Source of the DNA: Chrysophaeum taylorii
Lineage: Eukaryota; Sar; Pelagophyceae; Pelagomonadales; Pelagomonadaceae
Direction of reading: 5' to 3'
DNA length: 62,558 nucleotides
NCBI GenBank assembly: GCA_029834535.1
Contig: JAQMWT010000412.1
Location: 1-62,558, forward strand
A model generated the notes under the pieces. The model was not told the origin of the DNA. It worked only from the letters and a program-made list of their open reading frames with translations, and ran no database searches. A program made the translations under genes and the position numbers. This document shows, one piece after another, positions 1 through 11,410 of this stretch. Within the stretch, counting starts at the first letter, position 1, and each line of letters starts with the position of its first letter.

Positions 1-1583
1 CTTTTGACACCCGCGTTCGTTGCCCCTGTACCATATTTTTCGTTAAGTGCTGACTGGATTGGCACGCTTTCAGAACACGTATGCTACATTCTTGCATACT
101 TACTTCAATCTTGAAAGTGTTGGAAAAAAACCAGCACTTGCGGCCTGGCCCGCCATCAATGAGGTAATAACAAAAGTTATTTGCCAACAAGGCTCGCGCC
201 ATTATGCTCATTGCCTTTAGCACTACGAGTCTGTTACGACTACTGATGTGTCCTACCTGAAACAGCAGTTTAACTCTGTTGTTTATAATCCTAACTGGTA
301 TGTCCATGTCTTTATTGAAGCTGTCCTAGCATTTAGGCAAATCTCTTACCAACTTAACCAGGAAGAGACTGACCTTCAATTCGACTTTGGTACTCTTGTA
401 TAAAAAAAATTTATGAAGAGATACATCGGCATTATGCATCGGATAATACCAGCAACAATCGTTACGATCGTGGTTGGGTAGACTGGTGTTATATGTATGA
501 AACTCGATCTTCATCTCGGCCCGTGCCAGACGCTGAACGATTGTGTCACCCTACCAACCCTAGCTATATATTAGAATACGCATTACACTTATTATAAGTA
601 GTATCAAACGGTCGAACAAAAGACGCTTAGAACGCCCTGTTTCTTGGCAACCTTACGTCGAAGGATTGACACCACAACCAAAGCCGAAATTACTACTGAC
701 AAACACGCTGGATCTATCAGACAAAAGTCTGACTCAAACTGCAAACGCACTTGCGTCCATTACTTCTTCTCAACCTGGAACATCCTCCACGTTTAACGCT
801 AGACGCTTGCGTAACTCTAACGATGCACGCCAGCCTTTCTCTCGCAGCGACTTATCGTATTATCGTTCTGGTGATTCTTATGTCACCAAGAAAACTGCTG
901 GACAGTCCCATGACCGTCCAATTTACCCTCGCACTTTCGACAGGTCCTCTCGATCTAATATGAAATTATTGGATCGAACTAAGCACACCATAAATACACT
1001 GCAAGAGCAGTGTAGTGAACTTACGAAGCATGTGACAGATAATGATATCACGGCTCAGCTACAACAGAACATCACCAAGTTATTTGAGACTCTGTTGCAA
1101 TCCGCCGATATTCTATCAACCACATCTACTGAGGACAATGGTGACTTACTTCGTCTAAACGAACAACTCATGTTCGCAGAAGACATCATTTATGATGTAG
1201 ACGTTCATCTATCCTCGACCGAAAAGTCGTTAAACTACGTGGAGCCACAACATCATACTGTTGCTACTGCTCCCACCCCAAAGGCAACTCCTCCTACTAC
1301 AGATACCAAGAATGCCTCCAACACACAGGGTAATCCCTCTGATATAGTGCCTAACTTCTTTACTGCTTCCGCCATCTCGGCGTTACCACCAGCGTTACTG
1401 TCCTCGCTATCTTCACAGGTCCAATCAGCCATCAACCAACCACCACAAGCCGAAACCACAAGGGATGTCGATAAGACCTCGCTATCATCATTTGATGAGA
1501 AGTACGGCATGGCTGATGAGGCTGACGAACCATCACCACCTGTTCAACCGATTATCATTCCAACTATCTGTTATTCTGGATAA
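1..1583 (+). pseudogene. Gag remnant of copy A
   Basis: This corresponds to roughly residues 205-602 of the copy B Gag-like protein plus the start of the protease module. The frame breaks several times before 666, for example where an A-run near 130 and another near 403 differ in length from copy B, and is then open from 666 to 1,583. No zinc knuckle is visible. The processing-site motif T-E-K-S-L-N-Y is intact at 1,218-1,238, whereas copy B has a stop there. Assignment as Gag rests on position before the protease, not on a recognised domain. Confidence 0.6.
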
Positions 1584-2222
1584 CTTCTTCACTGCCAGTC
1601 TCTCCACTACTTGCCCGCATTCGGAAAAGCTTCTAACGAAATATATGAAGGTAAACAGTGTTTCCCGACATTGTTCCTTTTTGTATTTTGACTCTTGTGC
1701 TACCATATCGTTAATGTCCAGTACGACTATGCGATACGAATCATATTATTCCACTGGATTCAAATACGCACCGATTATTATACAAACTGCCACTGGACAA
1801 CAACGTGCCTCACATATGATGTTAACACGTAACATTGTTGTTCCACTACCAGATCATCCACAAATCGGTTACGTGAATATTGACTTCGCTTTATGTCTAA
1901 AGCCAGTGCACAACCGACATCTCGCTATATTGAGCATGCTCGAGTGGAACCAGACGAACTTGACCACTGTGTTCAGTGATCGATCTGAGCCAAAGCTCAG
2001 CGCTGTTACGAGCCGCATAGACAAAGATTAGCGTATTCCCATACATCACGTAACATCTAACTTTCCTGCTCTCCCATGTCTCACCTACAACATCGCTCGC
2101 GACAAGCAACTCGAGCTGCGCTCCCTCGCATTTCCGCTCGAGCGACACCACGAAAACAGGGATCTACTGGCATATTATAAAATCTCCCTCAAGAGAGTTT
2201 TACCAGATCGCCCGTGGATTCG
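1584..2222 (+). pseudogene. Aspartic protease region of copy A
   Basis: The frame around 1,465-2,031 encodes a retropepsin-like segment. The catalytic box is at 1,690-1,698 and reads D-S-C-A, where copia-type proteases normally have D-S/T-G-A; copy B has the same residues. A flap-like stretch and a hydrophobic L-A-I-L-S-M-L segment follow, as in retropepsins. The frame is broken around 1,583 and by a stop at 2,031 relative to copy B. Calling it a protease is an inference from the short motif plus its position between Gag and integrase. Confidence 0.5.
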
Positions 2223-2226
2223 CCCT

Positions 2227-3479
2227 TTGGTTCTTAATCTCGGAACAGAACAAATTCGTCCAGCAAAAACCGCCATTAACATGAATGCCTTGTCGCCCAG
2301 TGTCTCTCTCACAAGAGCCCAATCTTCGCAAACCCTCTGTCATGTTACTTTGTTCTGGTTTGTCAACCCAGCGTTCCTGTCTCAAGCCACTAGGCTTAAA
2401 TATCAATGTAAAAGTTGTTGTTGAGTCTGATGATACGCTTGTGCGCATGTTACGCCACCGTTTTCCTACAGTATTATTATTTGAATCTTTACCCGCCTTT
2501 ATCAACCACCTTCACCAAATCTCACCCAGAGGAAAGGCGCAAATTTATTGCGATATTATTGAGATAACTCCTCCTGCACTAACAGGAATCTACTAAAGCA
2601 GCATAAGACCGAAGACTTACACAGCCTGCTCGACGACTCCTCTGTTCGACAGCATGCTGTCTGTCATCAAAACTCTCCAACCCTTGGTACTACTGGCTGA
2701 GATGACACCACCCCACAAGTACTGTCATCAAGACCACATAACTGTGGCCAATCTCATCCATGCCACACTCGATTACTGTGTTGATGTGTTGACAGGTTCC
2801 GACCTACCTATGTGGCGACTACCAATCTAGGGAAAGATGGATCTGCATCGCACGCAGGTATTCTACTGGACCAATCAACATACTTTCATGGCCTATCCAC
2901 CACCCACGCCCCTTCTTTAAGATCGTGGATGACATACAAGCCATTCCTAAACGACTTTGGCTATCCAAAGATATCGCCAAAGACTGGATCCGGGTGTTCC
3001 CCGATCCCCCAGATGTCCCCGTTCCTAAAACTTTTGCACCTTACTCTCGCACAGGTTCTGTTCAGCTTACTATGACTGACCTTGAAACACTCAATTTATT
3101 ATTTCTTCGCCTTCACTCACAACAGGCTCACGAGCAACGCACGCACTCTGTTCAATCCGAGTGTACTTATCATCAGCTGTGTTTCAAACGCTCCTCCATG
3201 GAACCACTGCCACATGCAACTAATCCATTGCGTGTCAAGGCCTTTACCATCCTCTATAACGTGTTTGCCAGATTGCACACTAACTCACCCACTCCTGTGT
3301 CCTATTACATAACCGTTTTCGAAACTGACCAACCGTCACATAGGTTACTACTTACAACCTCATCAACATCACACAACACCTACTTCCTAACCGGCGGCCA
3401 CCACACTGACGGCAACCTCACCATAGAAAACGCCGCCACCAAATATCATGCTTCCATTGACGCTTTTGGAAGCACGTAA
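2227..3479 (+). pseudogene. Unknown block between protease and integrase, copy A
   Basis: Several broken frames (2,285-2,596, 2,812-3,075, 2,925-3,479) match the middle block of copy B. No known domain is recognised. As in copy B, the preceding frame ends in a TGA that overlaps an ATG (2,280-2,284), and another frame change is needed in the 2,830-2,925 area. Because both copies share these discontinuities, they predate the copies' divergence or are part of the element's expression strategy. A further deletion follows the stop at 3,479. Confidence 0.45.
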
Positions 3480-3515
3480 CGTTTACTGCCTCCAACGTCC
3501 CCGCGACAGGGACTC

Positions 3516-4970
3516 TTGTCCAGATGCTCTCTTGTGATGCCTGGCTGCCTTACCTACAAGGCCACCGACAATTCTTTCGACTACAAGGATTCTCATTTTG
3601 CTCTGGAAGATCACCACTTATCCCATAGTCGCTATATAGGGTATCTTCGTGGAAGTGACCGCAAACTCGGCTCTAAAATCCACTCCATGCTTGCTCCATT
3701 GCCCACCGTCCGAGGGTATGCAAACATTATCTTACTCGACCCTCGCAACGGGAAACTACGCTATCCTACTCGACCGGAGTTGATTCGTGCTAACAACCAC
3801 ACCAAACAACAGGAATCTTTCCTCTTGTCTCTTCGCCACGACCTTTGCTGCGACATGCTCAGCAATGCTCTGCCTGCCGGTACGTACAGCACACTGTACA
3901 AGCACCTCTCGCTCCTCGTTGCCGATATTAAATCCCTTATGTTGGACCCTACCTTCCAACATGCTGCTGCCGTGATGAAGAAATCCTATGTATCCACCTT
4001 CATGACCTTTGATCCGGCCTCCACCACGTGCAGCACAGATACCTTGTCTTTGGCACAAGCCTTCATGACTTCTATCTCCAGCAACTGCTTGACCGAAATG
4101 TCGTTAAACTATATGTCTTCGTCCTACGAAGATACTCTCGCTACTTGTGATGATGAGGATGCACCTCCAAGTGACCCTGCTGCGCACCAGGATGACGACG
4201 CACCGCCTCCTCCTGCCTTGGACACCGAACTCAAGTTCGATGTTCGGCGCAAACGTCATATCCCCGCTCATCCCATTCCTCGCAAATCCTTCGCACACGG
4301 ATCTGCTGAATACCTCAACGCCAAAGAACGTGCCAATCGCTTCCACCGGGTGCACCACTGCCCCGACAACGTTGCAGCCAAGGCCCCCAACGTACTGGCT
4401 CGCCCTGGCTTCTCTGCCTCAGATGTACCGTATCGCGACTTATGCACCGACTGCATCGCGCACAACAAGCGCCACCCGCACAAGCACTTCAATCCGACCA
4501 AGCCCTCTTTTGAGCAAACTCACAAAGCCGGCGAAGTCTGGGCGTGCGACGGCGGCTATGTGACAATTCCGTCAGAATGGGGAGGCTTCACTCATATCAT
4601 TGTGTTCAAAGAACTTATCTCGAAGTTTCTCTTGGTGTACTTTACACGCACCACCAACGCCACGGAGTTCACTCAAGCTCTGGACTTTGTGTATGACTTT
4701 TGTCGTACACAACTCAACGTGCACCTGCGCACCCTCTACTCAGATGCCTTCAAGCCCTATTTTAGCCAGCACATTACCGCCCCGTACCGCGTCGATAAGG
4801 GCATTCAGCTCATCGCTTTCCCGCCGTACATGCACCACTTTAACTTTGAAGTTGAGTCAGCCATCGGCTTCATCGCCTCCGCCTCCTCAACTCGCCTTCG
4901 CTCTCTCCTTAATGCTCATTATCGTGGCTCCAAGATCGTGGAACCAGCCATCATGTTTCCTGGGCGGTGA
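3516..4970 (+). pseudogene. Integrase module of copy A
   Basis: A 484-codon open frame holds the S-L-N-Y motif (4,092-4,112), a Pro/Asp-rich spacer, a zinc-binding HHCC-type region (H..H....C with C-T-D-C downstream) and the integrase core. The first catalytic Asp is in W-A-C-D-G, the second in L-Y-S-D-A-F, and the Glu in F-N-F-E-V-E. The D-to-E spacing is about one residue longer than the copia standard. This frame is intact here, whereas copy B has stops at 16,304 and 16,067 in the same stretch. The integrase would join element cDNA to the host chromosome. Confidence 0.75.
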
Positions 4971-6158
4971 TACACACCATCCAAAGCTACAACCTTATCC
5001 GAACGCCACGCTCGAGCGCATTCACCATGCTATCTGAGTCCGCAAGCACGCTACTCTACAATCAACTGAGCACCCCCAGCATGACATGCTCAAGATCTTC
5101 GGCGCTGAATGCTACCTTCTATTGGAACCCCACGAGCACCACAAGTGGGAACCGTGCCGCTGCAAATACTTATATCTATGTTGCGCCAACGCGCAAAACC
5201 CGCTCGTCTCCCACGTGTTGACCATATTGCCGACGTCGTCCTCAACCCTGAAAACGGACAAATCCGTGTTTCGTCCAAGCTGCAATTCCTCTACATGCTC
5301 CAGCATCCTACTCCTGATCCTGAACTTGCTCCTCCGCCTCACGCTCCTCCCGCGCCTTTCTCGCTCACACCCCACGCTGCTATCCAAGACCATTTCATTC
5401 AGAGGGGGACACGGACACCTCATCCTCAGAGGGGGCACTCCCACCTCCCTCTGCTTCTTCTTCGTCCCCTGCTCCTGCTTCTCATCCCCCTTCGACGCTC
5501 CCGTCGACGATTCTGGCTCTATGCCACCGCCGCCCTTGCTTCCTTCTTACAAAGACCTTTTTGCACAAGATGACCTCATTCTTGTCCCAGGTTCCAAACA
5601 ACCTAACAACCGCAAGGCAACCTCCATGAAAAATATCCAAGCCGGCTGCAAGCGTCTACTATTGGTGCTTACAAAGCCGCTGGTGGCAAACTCGCCGATT
5701 TCCGCTGGGATCTTCGCCACCACTTTCTTACGTTCAAGTCGCCCGCCCTCTCCGCCCTACATATCAATGGTGGTATCCTCTGGTCTGCTATCTGCTCAGA
5801 GGGGGAACATGCGTTGTTAGCTCGTCTTCTTCTCCCGTTGCGCACTGACTTACTTGCCCGTTACCCTCACGTCGATGGTTACTTCGCCCACGCTAAGTGC
5901 GCATCCAGCATCCCAGCCGCAACCTTTCTAACTGCTGATGGTTCACCTACGCGCCCCATTCCTCAGCCTCTTTTAGCTGCGTTCACTGAGCACGCTGCTG
6001 CCTTTGGCATCTCTTCATTGCAGTATGCACTTACGTATCTGGCGCCGACCAGCTTTATCGATCACAACTCCTCCGAGTTTGGCGCTAATTCTGCATCTCA
6101 TTATCCGCTTTGGCTGCTTCAAACTTTCATTACCCGACGGTGTCTCTCGTCCTATTGA
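4971..6158 (+). pseudogene. Integrase C-terminal region and linker, copy A
   Basis: Fragments in different frames (5,109-5,573, 5,086-5,820, 5,814-6,158) match the copy B segment that runs from the integrase core to the RT module. It includes a Pro/Ser-rich low-complexity stretch. About 320 bp, including the third S-L-N-Y motif, is missing just after 6,096 compared with copy B. No function can be assigned beyond being the linker that in copia elements separates integrase from RT. Confidence 0.5.
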
Positions 6159-7073
6159 CAGCAGGATGGTGCTGAAGATTAAAACGGACTCTGCAGGCAA
6201 ATACGTTAAGCACAAGGCTCGCCTCGTGCTACGTGGCTTCCTAGCCTCCTTGGCGCCGATTTCTTTGGCACCTTCAGCCCAATGGCCACAATGACCGCAA
6301 TCCGGGTACTACTGGCGATTGCAGCATACAAGCAATTGCCTGTCTACCACGCAGACGTCCCGAACGCCTTCGTTCAGTCTGACATTGATGCCAACGTCTA
6401 TGTTCAGTTACCAGACGGCATCAAGCTTATCGACCCCGATGACGCTAAGTACAAGGGCCGACGCCTACCGAAACTGCTGAAGTCACTTTATGGACTTCGG
6501 CAATCACCATCTCTTTGGAACAAAGAGATAGACGGCTTCTTCCGTAGCCTTGGCTACAAGCGCCTGCATTCGGACTCTTGCCTATATGCTCGAGTATCCG
6601 CACATGCTAAGTTCGTCGTATGCAGTCTGTCTGTAGACGACATTGTTATTGTGTCCAATGATGACACTCTTCGTACTGAGTTACAGGATGCCCTCCACAA
6701 ACGGTATGCTGTAGAGCAGTTTGAACCTGTCCATACCCTCCTAGGCATGCGTGTGTGTCGCACATCTGATGGATCCATTTCTCTGGATGTGCAAGCCAAG
6801 CTTGATGAACTCTTCGCTGATCATCCTGTCTTGCAGCAACTAACTCCGCTTAAATATCCTATGTCCTCGTCCTTCAAGTATAAAGATGGCACTCCCAGCT
6901 CTGAAACAGAGTTGTACATCAACTCGCACTTTGCCACCCTCCTTGGCAAGCTGGTGTTCATGCAAGTGGCCTGCAGACCTGACTTCTCGCAAGCCTTGGG
7001 CAGATGTTCGCGTGGTATGCATGCACCCACGTACGTTCACGTCCAGATGCTAGACACCTGCTCCGCTACCTGA
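6159..7073 (+). pseudogene. Copia-type reverse transcriptase (RVT_2) of copy A
   Basis: Hallmarks of the copia RT are present in order: A-R-L-V-L-R-G-F, F-S-P near the start of the fingers, D-V-P-N-A-F (palm, first catalytic Asp) and L-Y-G-L-R-Q-S-P. The catalytic box at 6,630-6,641 reads S-V-D-D instead of Y-V-D-D. The frame is open from 6,282 to 7,073 and breaks beyond, near the RT/RNase H border. At 6,585-6,587 it has a Tyr codon where copy B has TAA. The enzyme copies element RNA into cDNA. Confidence 0.8.
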
Positions 7074-7967
7074 GGAAGCCGGAAAACCGCTCACTTCGCC
7101 TCTGGTTCATCCTAAAGGTAATGCTATTGAAGCTCACCTTCGCACTGTCTCCGCTAATCGAATTGATCTCTTACTGTGGTTGACTACCAACCGCAGGATG
7201 TATCCACTGGACAGTTGATCCCTTAGTCGCCATGGTTCGACGCTGACAATGCCCTTCCTTAGCACAGGAAGATAGGAAATCTACCACCGGATTTGTCTTC
7301 TATCTTTCAACTGCCTTATTTGTTGGAAAAGCAAGCTTCAACCGATTGTCTCCTGCTCAACTCACGAAGCTGAGTTGATTGCCCTCAGTATTTGTGCTGA
7401 TGAAGCTGTTTGGCTACGCAAGCTGCTGTTGGAACTCTCCTTTGTCGTCAACCCCACCTTCTACGTCAACAATGTTAATGGTGAGAACACCGCTGATCCT
7501 GTTGACTTCGATGACAATGACAACCCAATTGCTGAAGATATGCGCTTCATCAGAAGCCTACCTCTTTACCTCTCTTGTCTGACAATGCTGCTGCTGTTCA
7601 CACCTCTAATAACCCAGATGGATCCTCTGCTCCAAGGCACTGTCGACCAGATGGTTTAAGATCCGTGAGTACATATCGCTACAGAAAATTCGAGTCCATC
7701 ATGTTCCCGGCAAGCTAAACGTGGCTGATGGTTTTACAAAGCCACTTGCTGCTGAGTTCTCCACTTTCGTTCTCTACTCGGTATGCACATGCCTCTGATG
7801 ACAAGTCTCTACAACTAACTAACGACGTCAGACCTCTCCCGAGATGGAGACAAACGGACCGGCAGGAGCCAGTTCGGAATCTTGGGCCTGTGGACGAGGA
7901 GCGCCGAAAGGTCGGTCGCGGACAGTCCATCAAGCTTGTAGCCATGCGACGGGAGACCGCGATGTGA
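7074..7967 (+). pseudogene. RNase H region and tail of copy A
   Basis: This is the counterpart of the copy B RNase H, with the frame broken at several points (near 7,070, 7,110-7,240 and 7,575). Recognisable pieces are D-R-K-S-T-T-G-F-V (near 7,270), the S-S/T-T-H-E-A-E-L-I-A-L block and the C-terminal V-P-G-K-L-N-V-A-D-G-F-T-K-P-L segment. A roughly 8-10 bp duplication near 7,558-7,580, shared with copy B, shifts the frame. After RNase H the frame reads on to a stop at 7,967. Confidence 0.6.
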
Positions 7968-8100
7968 CGACAACCAACTCGTCGATAACCTCCGTCTGCG
8001 CCCCCCCGCCAACCCCGTCCCACTGAACGTTCCGGTGCCAAACCGGCCCGCCCGGGAGGCGAATAGGTTCCAACCTACGCCGCAAGTTCTACAGGATTTG

Positions 8101-8803
8101 GACTATGCTGTGTACGAGCGAGGACAACCTACCGTATATGCTCGCAATGATACTTTCTTTCCAATTCCCTTGTGATGCGCGCTCAGCTGGTCATATACTC
8201 GCTACCCTCATACGCATCTATCATTTGCCAAGGGAGTTATATACTCTTGTGACAAGTATGCTAGCTCAACACCGTCATTTGTTAACTTGGTCTTATCCAT
8301 CCGCTCTGGCCACAACAGATCTCCCACACACAATTGCCATTCGCACTGGATCTCGGCTTATAACACAGATGCACCTTGGGGCAGGTAATTCCTTGGACTC
8401 TGTTCGAACACAGGTCGAAAGCTCGGGCTTCAATCCAAATTCCAGCACGGACTTTGCGGCTCGGCGTGGGTACAACATCTTGACGAACCGTATCTCTTCG
8501 AGATGATACAAAACCGCCGTCACTCCTGGCGTAATGTTCGGCCGCACTAGACCAGGCAGAACATCAAGACTTTCTGCGCTTTCGCGCGAAATCCTCACTT
8601 ACACGCATGCCGTGCACGGAAACCTCGTTAAATACTTACACTCCACGCCGCCTACTCTGAGATATCTTCGCGCATCGTCGAAATCCTACGCTTCTGCTTC
8701 GGCTTGCTGATTTCGACGCCTTGCGTCAACAAGTCGAACTGCTCCAGGAAAACTCTTCGATCTTCACGCCCTTCGCCGTCCAACTTTTGGAAAACCGCTG
8801 GTC
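8101..8803 (+). pseudogene. 3' module of copy A, truncated
   Basis: This matches the unknown module that lies after RNase H in copy B but lacks the first part: sequence jumps near 8,097 from the post-RNase H region to the middle of the copy B module. The frame runs 8,105-8,506, then fragments. A degenerate S-L-N-Y motif is at 8,614-8,637. Homology to copy B stops at about 8,803, roughly 200 bp short of the furthest open frame in copy B, and isocitrate lyase sequence follows directly. Confidence 0.55.
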
Positions 8804-9345
8804 CTCGAGGTGGATGCCCGCGGCCCCGGCCTCGACGAACAGCCGCGAGTCTCATCGTAGACGTTATCCCGCCGTGGCCCGTGTCGGCGTCGGCTATGAT
8901 CGGCGACAGCTCCTTGAGCCCCGTCCCGCGCGCACGGCATGGAATTCCTGCGCACGCGCGAGCCGCGACACGAGCGTCGGCACGGTATTCAACGGATAGT
9001 CGGCGAAATCCGGCCCGACCACGCCGTCGGTCGCAGCGAGCGACGCAGCTTGCCAGCCCGACACGTACACCGTCTCGAGGTGCTGCGACATGTGCGCGAT
9101 GGCCGCGGGGTCCGTGCAACCGTAGGTCACCGACGCCGTTCCCTTCTCAAAATGCTCGCTCACCACATTCTTCCACCGCTCGGCGGCAAATCGAGACCGA
9201 TATTGGACCGAGATCGGCGCGCGATGCGGAGCGAGCATCCCCGATCGTATGATCGTTTCGGCACGTGCCGCGCGACGTCCTTCAGCATTCTGCCAATCGA
9301 GACCTTGCCGCTGCTTTGGTACGTCCTCCGGGACCAAAATTTTCG
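8799..9345 (-). pseudogene. Isocitrate lyase, N-terminal part, truncated and frameshifted
   Basis: Isocitrate lyase splits isocitrate into succinate and glyoxylate in the glyoxylate cycle. On the minus strand one frame reads W-K-N-V-V-S-E-H-F-E-K-G, then L-E-T-V-Y-V-S-G-W-Q, then G-P-D-F-A-D-Y-P-L-N-T-V-P, all typical of the family. After a frameshift near 8,945 comes P-I-I-A-D-A-D-T-G-H-G-G (active-site region). A further shift near 8,835 leads to G-I-H-L-E-D-Q, where the gene stops at the copy A junction. The C-terminal half, including the K-K-C-G-H catalytic loop, is absent. The start is not resolved; it should lie between 9,345 and about 9,500. Identity of the family is secure; whether the shifts are real is not. 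Confidence 0.8.
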
Positions 9346-9731
9346 TTCAGCCGAACAAATCAAGTCTACAAGACAGTTTTGCTTCTTAGTTGTCCACCTC
9401 AGAATGACGCCCCTTCTTTTGAGAACCTCAAATTGACATTCAACACCGGTGTATCTTCCTTTGGGATATTGTTTAAGGCTAACTAATAACTGACTAAAAG
9501 GCCCCATTGCATAATGGGGCGTGGGAGGCTAATCCTGGCGAGGGACGTCTGTCTCCACCCCCTACTACCACCCCCGACTTTGAATAAAAAGCCAAAACAA
9601 AAGGACAACAACACCTGGCTGCTGCTGCTGGTGCTGCTGCTGCTGTGCCTGGAGGCAGTTATGGTTTACAAAAGCGACAGCGAAAGCAGAAGGCCGAACG
9701 CCAGCAAGCATCAGCGCGTGTAGTGGCTCCT
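9346..9731. other. Spacer between ICL and DCP2
   Basis: This is the divergent intergenic region between the broken isocitrate lyase (minus) and DCP2 (plus). It probably includes the unresolved ICL N-terminus and both promoters. A (CTG) triplet run lies near 9,618-9,648. No promoter element stands out. Confidence 0.35.
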
Positions 9732-10702
9732 ATGCCTCGGAAGTACGTCGGCGCGGGTGTGTGGGTGGACGAAGAGGTGGAAAAGAGCGGTATCGACGTT
9801 GCCTTCGAGGATGTGGCGACGCGGTTTCTGACGCACCTTCCGACGAGCGAACTCGAGTCAGGAGACCGGCTATTCTTCCAGATCGAGCAGGCACACTGGT
9901 TCTACGAAGACTTTCTCGCGGACGCGCCCGGGCCAAGCTGCCGCACATGAACCTGCGAGTGTTTGCGCAAAATTTGTTCGCGCGGTGCGCCTTGCTCAAG
10001 CCGCTCAAGGGGTACTACGAGACCTTGTTCTCGAATTTCCGGGCGTACAAGGGCAAGATTCCGGTGTGCGGCTGCGTTCTCCTCGACGCCACCATGAGCC
10101 AGGTCGTCCTCGTGCGGAACTGGGCCAAGACGAGCTGGGGTCTCCCAAGGGAAACTGAACCAGAGCGAGACGAAAGTCTCGTGCGCGGCGCGAGAATGTC
10201 TCGAGGAGACGGGGTTCGACGTCGGGGAGCTCGACGAGCAACAGGCGATCGAGATCATAAACCATGACGCGACCATGTATGTGGTCGCGGGGGTTCTCTC
10301 GATTATCCTTTTTCCCCGCGGGTCAGAAAAGAAATCTCGGAAATTGCCTTTTTCCCCTCGACAAACTGCCGGCCGGCCAGTGGAACGTCGACAAGTTTGT
10401 GCCGCGCATCAAGCGGATGGTCAAGACGAGCGCAAAAATCTTTTTATCAGAAGCCGCCCTCGACCGCGACTTCGTTCGGCCCGGATTTGGAGTTCAACGT
10501 GGCCGCGATCGATGCGGCCATCGATGCGGCAATCGCATCACATTCCACTCCCATCAAATGTCATAAGCGGGGGGGGGACGGTGACGCTAGCGTCGTCGGG
10601 ACCTGTGAGACAAAAGAACGAGACGACGAGACGACGACGATGAACCGCCGCGGGGAGCAGCCCCCGTCTTTTATTTTGGAAGACGATAATCTTGTAATTT
10701 GA
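9732..10702 (+). pseudogene. DCP2: mRNA-decapping enzyme DCP2, frameshifted
   Basis: DCP2 removes the 5' cap of mRNA in P-bodies. From the ATG at 9,732 the first frame carries the DCP2 N-terminal domain, with F-Q-I-E-Q-A-H-W-F-Y-E-D-F, a near-invariant family signature. A second frame gives L-R-V-F-A-Q-N-L-F and the start of the Nudix fold. Back in the first frame, 10,149-10,220 encodes a complete Nudix box, G-x5-E-x7-R-E-x2-E-E-x-G. Box B-like sequence (S-P-R-V-R-K-E-I, then L-D-K-L-P) follows in two more frames. At least five single- or double-base indels are needed, at or near C/G runs (about 9,927, 10,145, 10,299, 10,355 and 10,480). The gene is either a young pseudogene or an intact gene with homopolymer sequencing errors. 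The end is uncertain. Confidence 0.8.
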
Positions 10703-11214
10703 TATAAATACCCATGTACATACTATACTAACATGGAGGAGCTCATGGAGCCGTTGACTGCTGTGTCGGTGTCCTCACAACCAGTCATCCTGCAGAGCAT
10801 TTAGATGCAGTGGTAAGTCACCTGGGAAACCATCGTCTCACATGAACGTCTGGGAGTTCTTATTCGGGAATGAAAGGTGTAGCGTTCCCTATATCCTCAG
10901 AACACGCAGACGAAGGCGGCATCTAGAAGAACCACACGAGAAAGCTAAGTGTAAGTATATAGTGCTACATGCTCGGGCGCCCTAGACCATGGTGATGAGC
11001 TTGAGCACAAACCAGAGGACTAATTGACTGTGTAGAAAGGAAGAAAAAGGGTAAGGATAAGATAACGTTCTCAACGGACGGATAAGGGTAAGAGGCATCA
11101 GATTTCTCTGCACCCCTCAAGATGTCTTAAGCGCAAGGTGCGACTATATATCTCTTGAAAGATGATGATGAAGGAAGAAAAAAGGAGTATACAGTCTTGA
11201 TGGTCGCAGAGAGG
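10703..11214. other. Spacer between DCP2 and copy B
   Basis: No open frame or known family is visible. GC is lower than in the flanking gene. It must contain the DCP2 3' end and the 3' terminus of copy B, and it may contain the 3' LTR. I compared it by eye with 21,660-22,100 and found no matching repeat. Confidence 0.3.
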
Positions 11215-11410
11215 TCACATACGAAGCATCAAGAGTATAGAAGGAGGAGTGTCTTTGCGGCTAGGTTTGGTGGGTTGAGAGTCGATTTGACGCTGAATCA
11301 TCGTCGGCTTCTGCTGTAAGGTGGTGAACATCATCCAATAGCTGAATGATGTGATGCCATATGAAATGTGAATGCAAGTAGAGCTTTCAGTATGGATGGC
11401 AAAAGAGAAT

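Larger units (their letters stand above)
1..8803 (+). mobile_element. Ty1/copia-type retroelement, copy A, 5' cut by window edge, degenerate
   Basis: This plus-strand copy is nearly identical to copy B on the minus strand; most stretches differ by only a few percent. The order Gag, protease, integrase, reverse transcriptase, RNase H, with integrase before RT, is the Ty1/copia order. The window opens inside Gag. Relative to copy B it lacks about 115 bp near 3,510, about 320 bp near 6,097 and about 320 bp near 8,097. It also carries many one- to few-base indels, often in homopolymers, so no long frame survives except the integrase (3,516-4,970) and RT (6,282-7,073) stretches. Homology to copy B ends near 8,803, where isocitrate lyase coding sequence begins. 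I found no LTRs by eye. The copy is either decayed or its sequence contains consensus errors. Confidence 0.85.
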
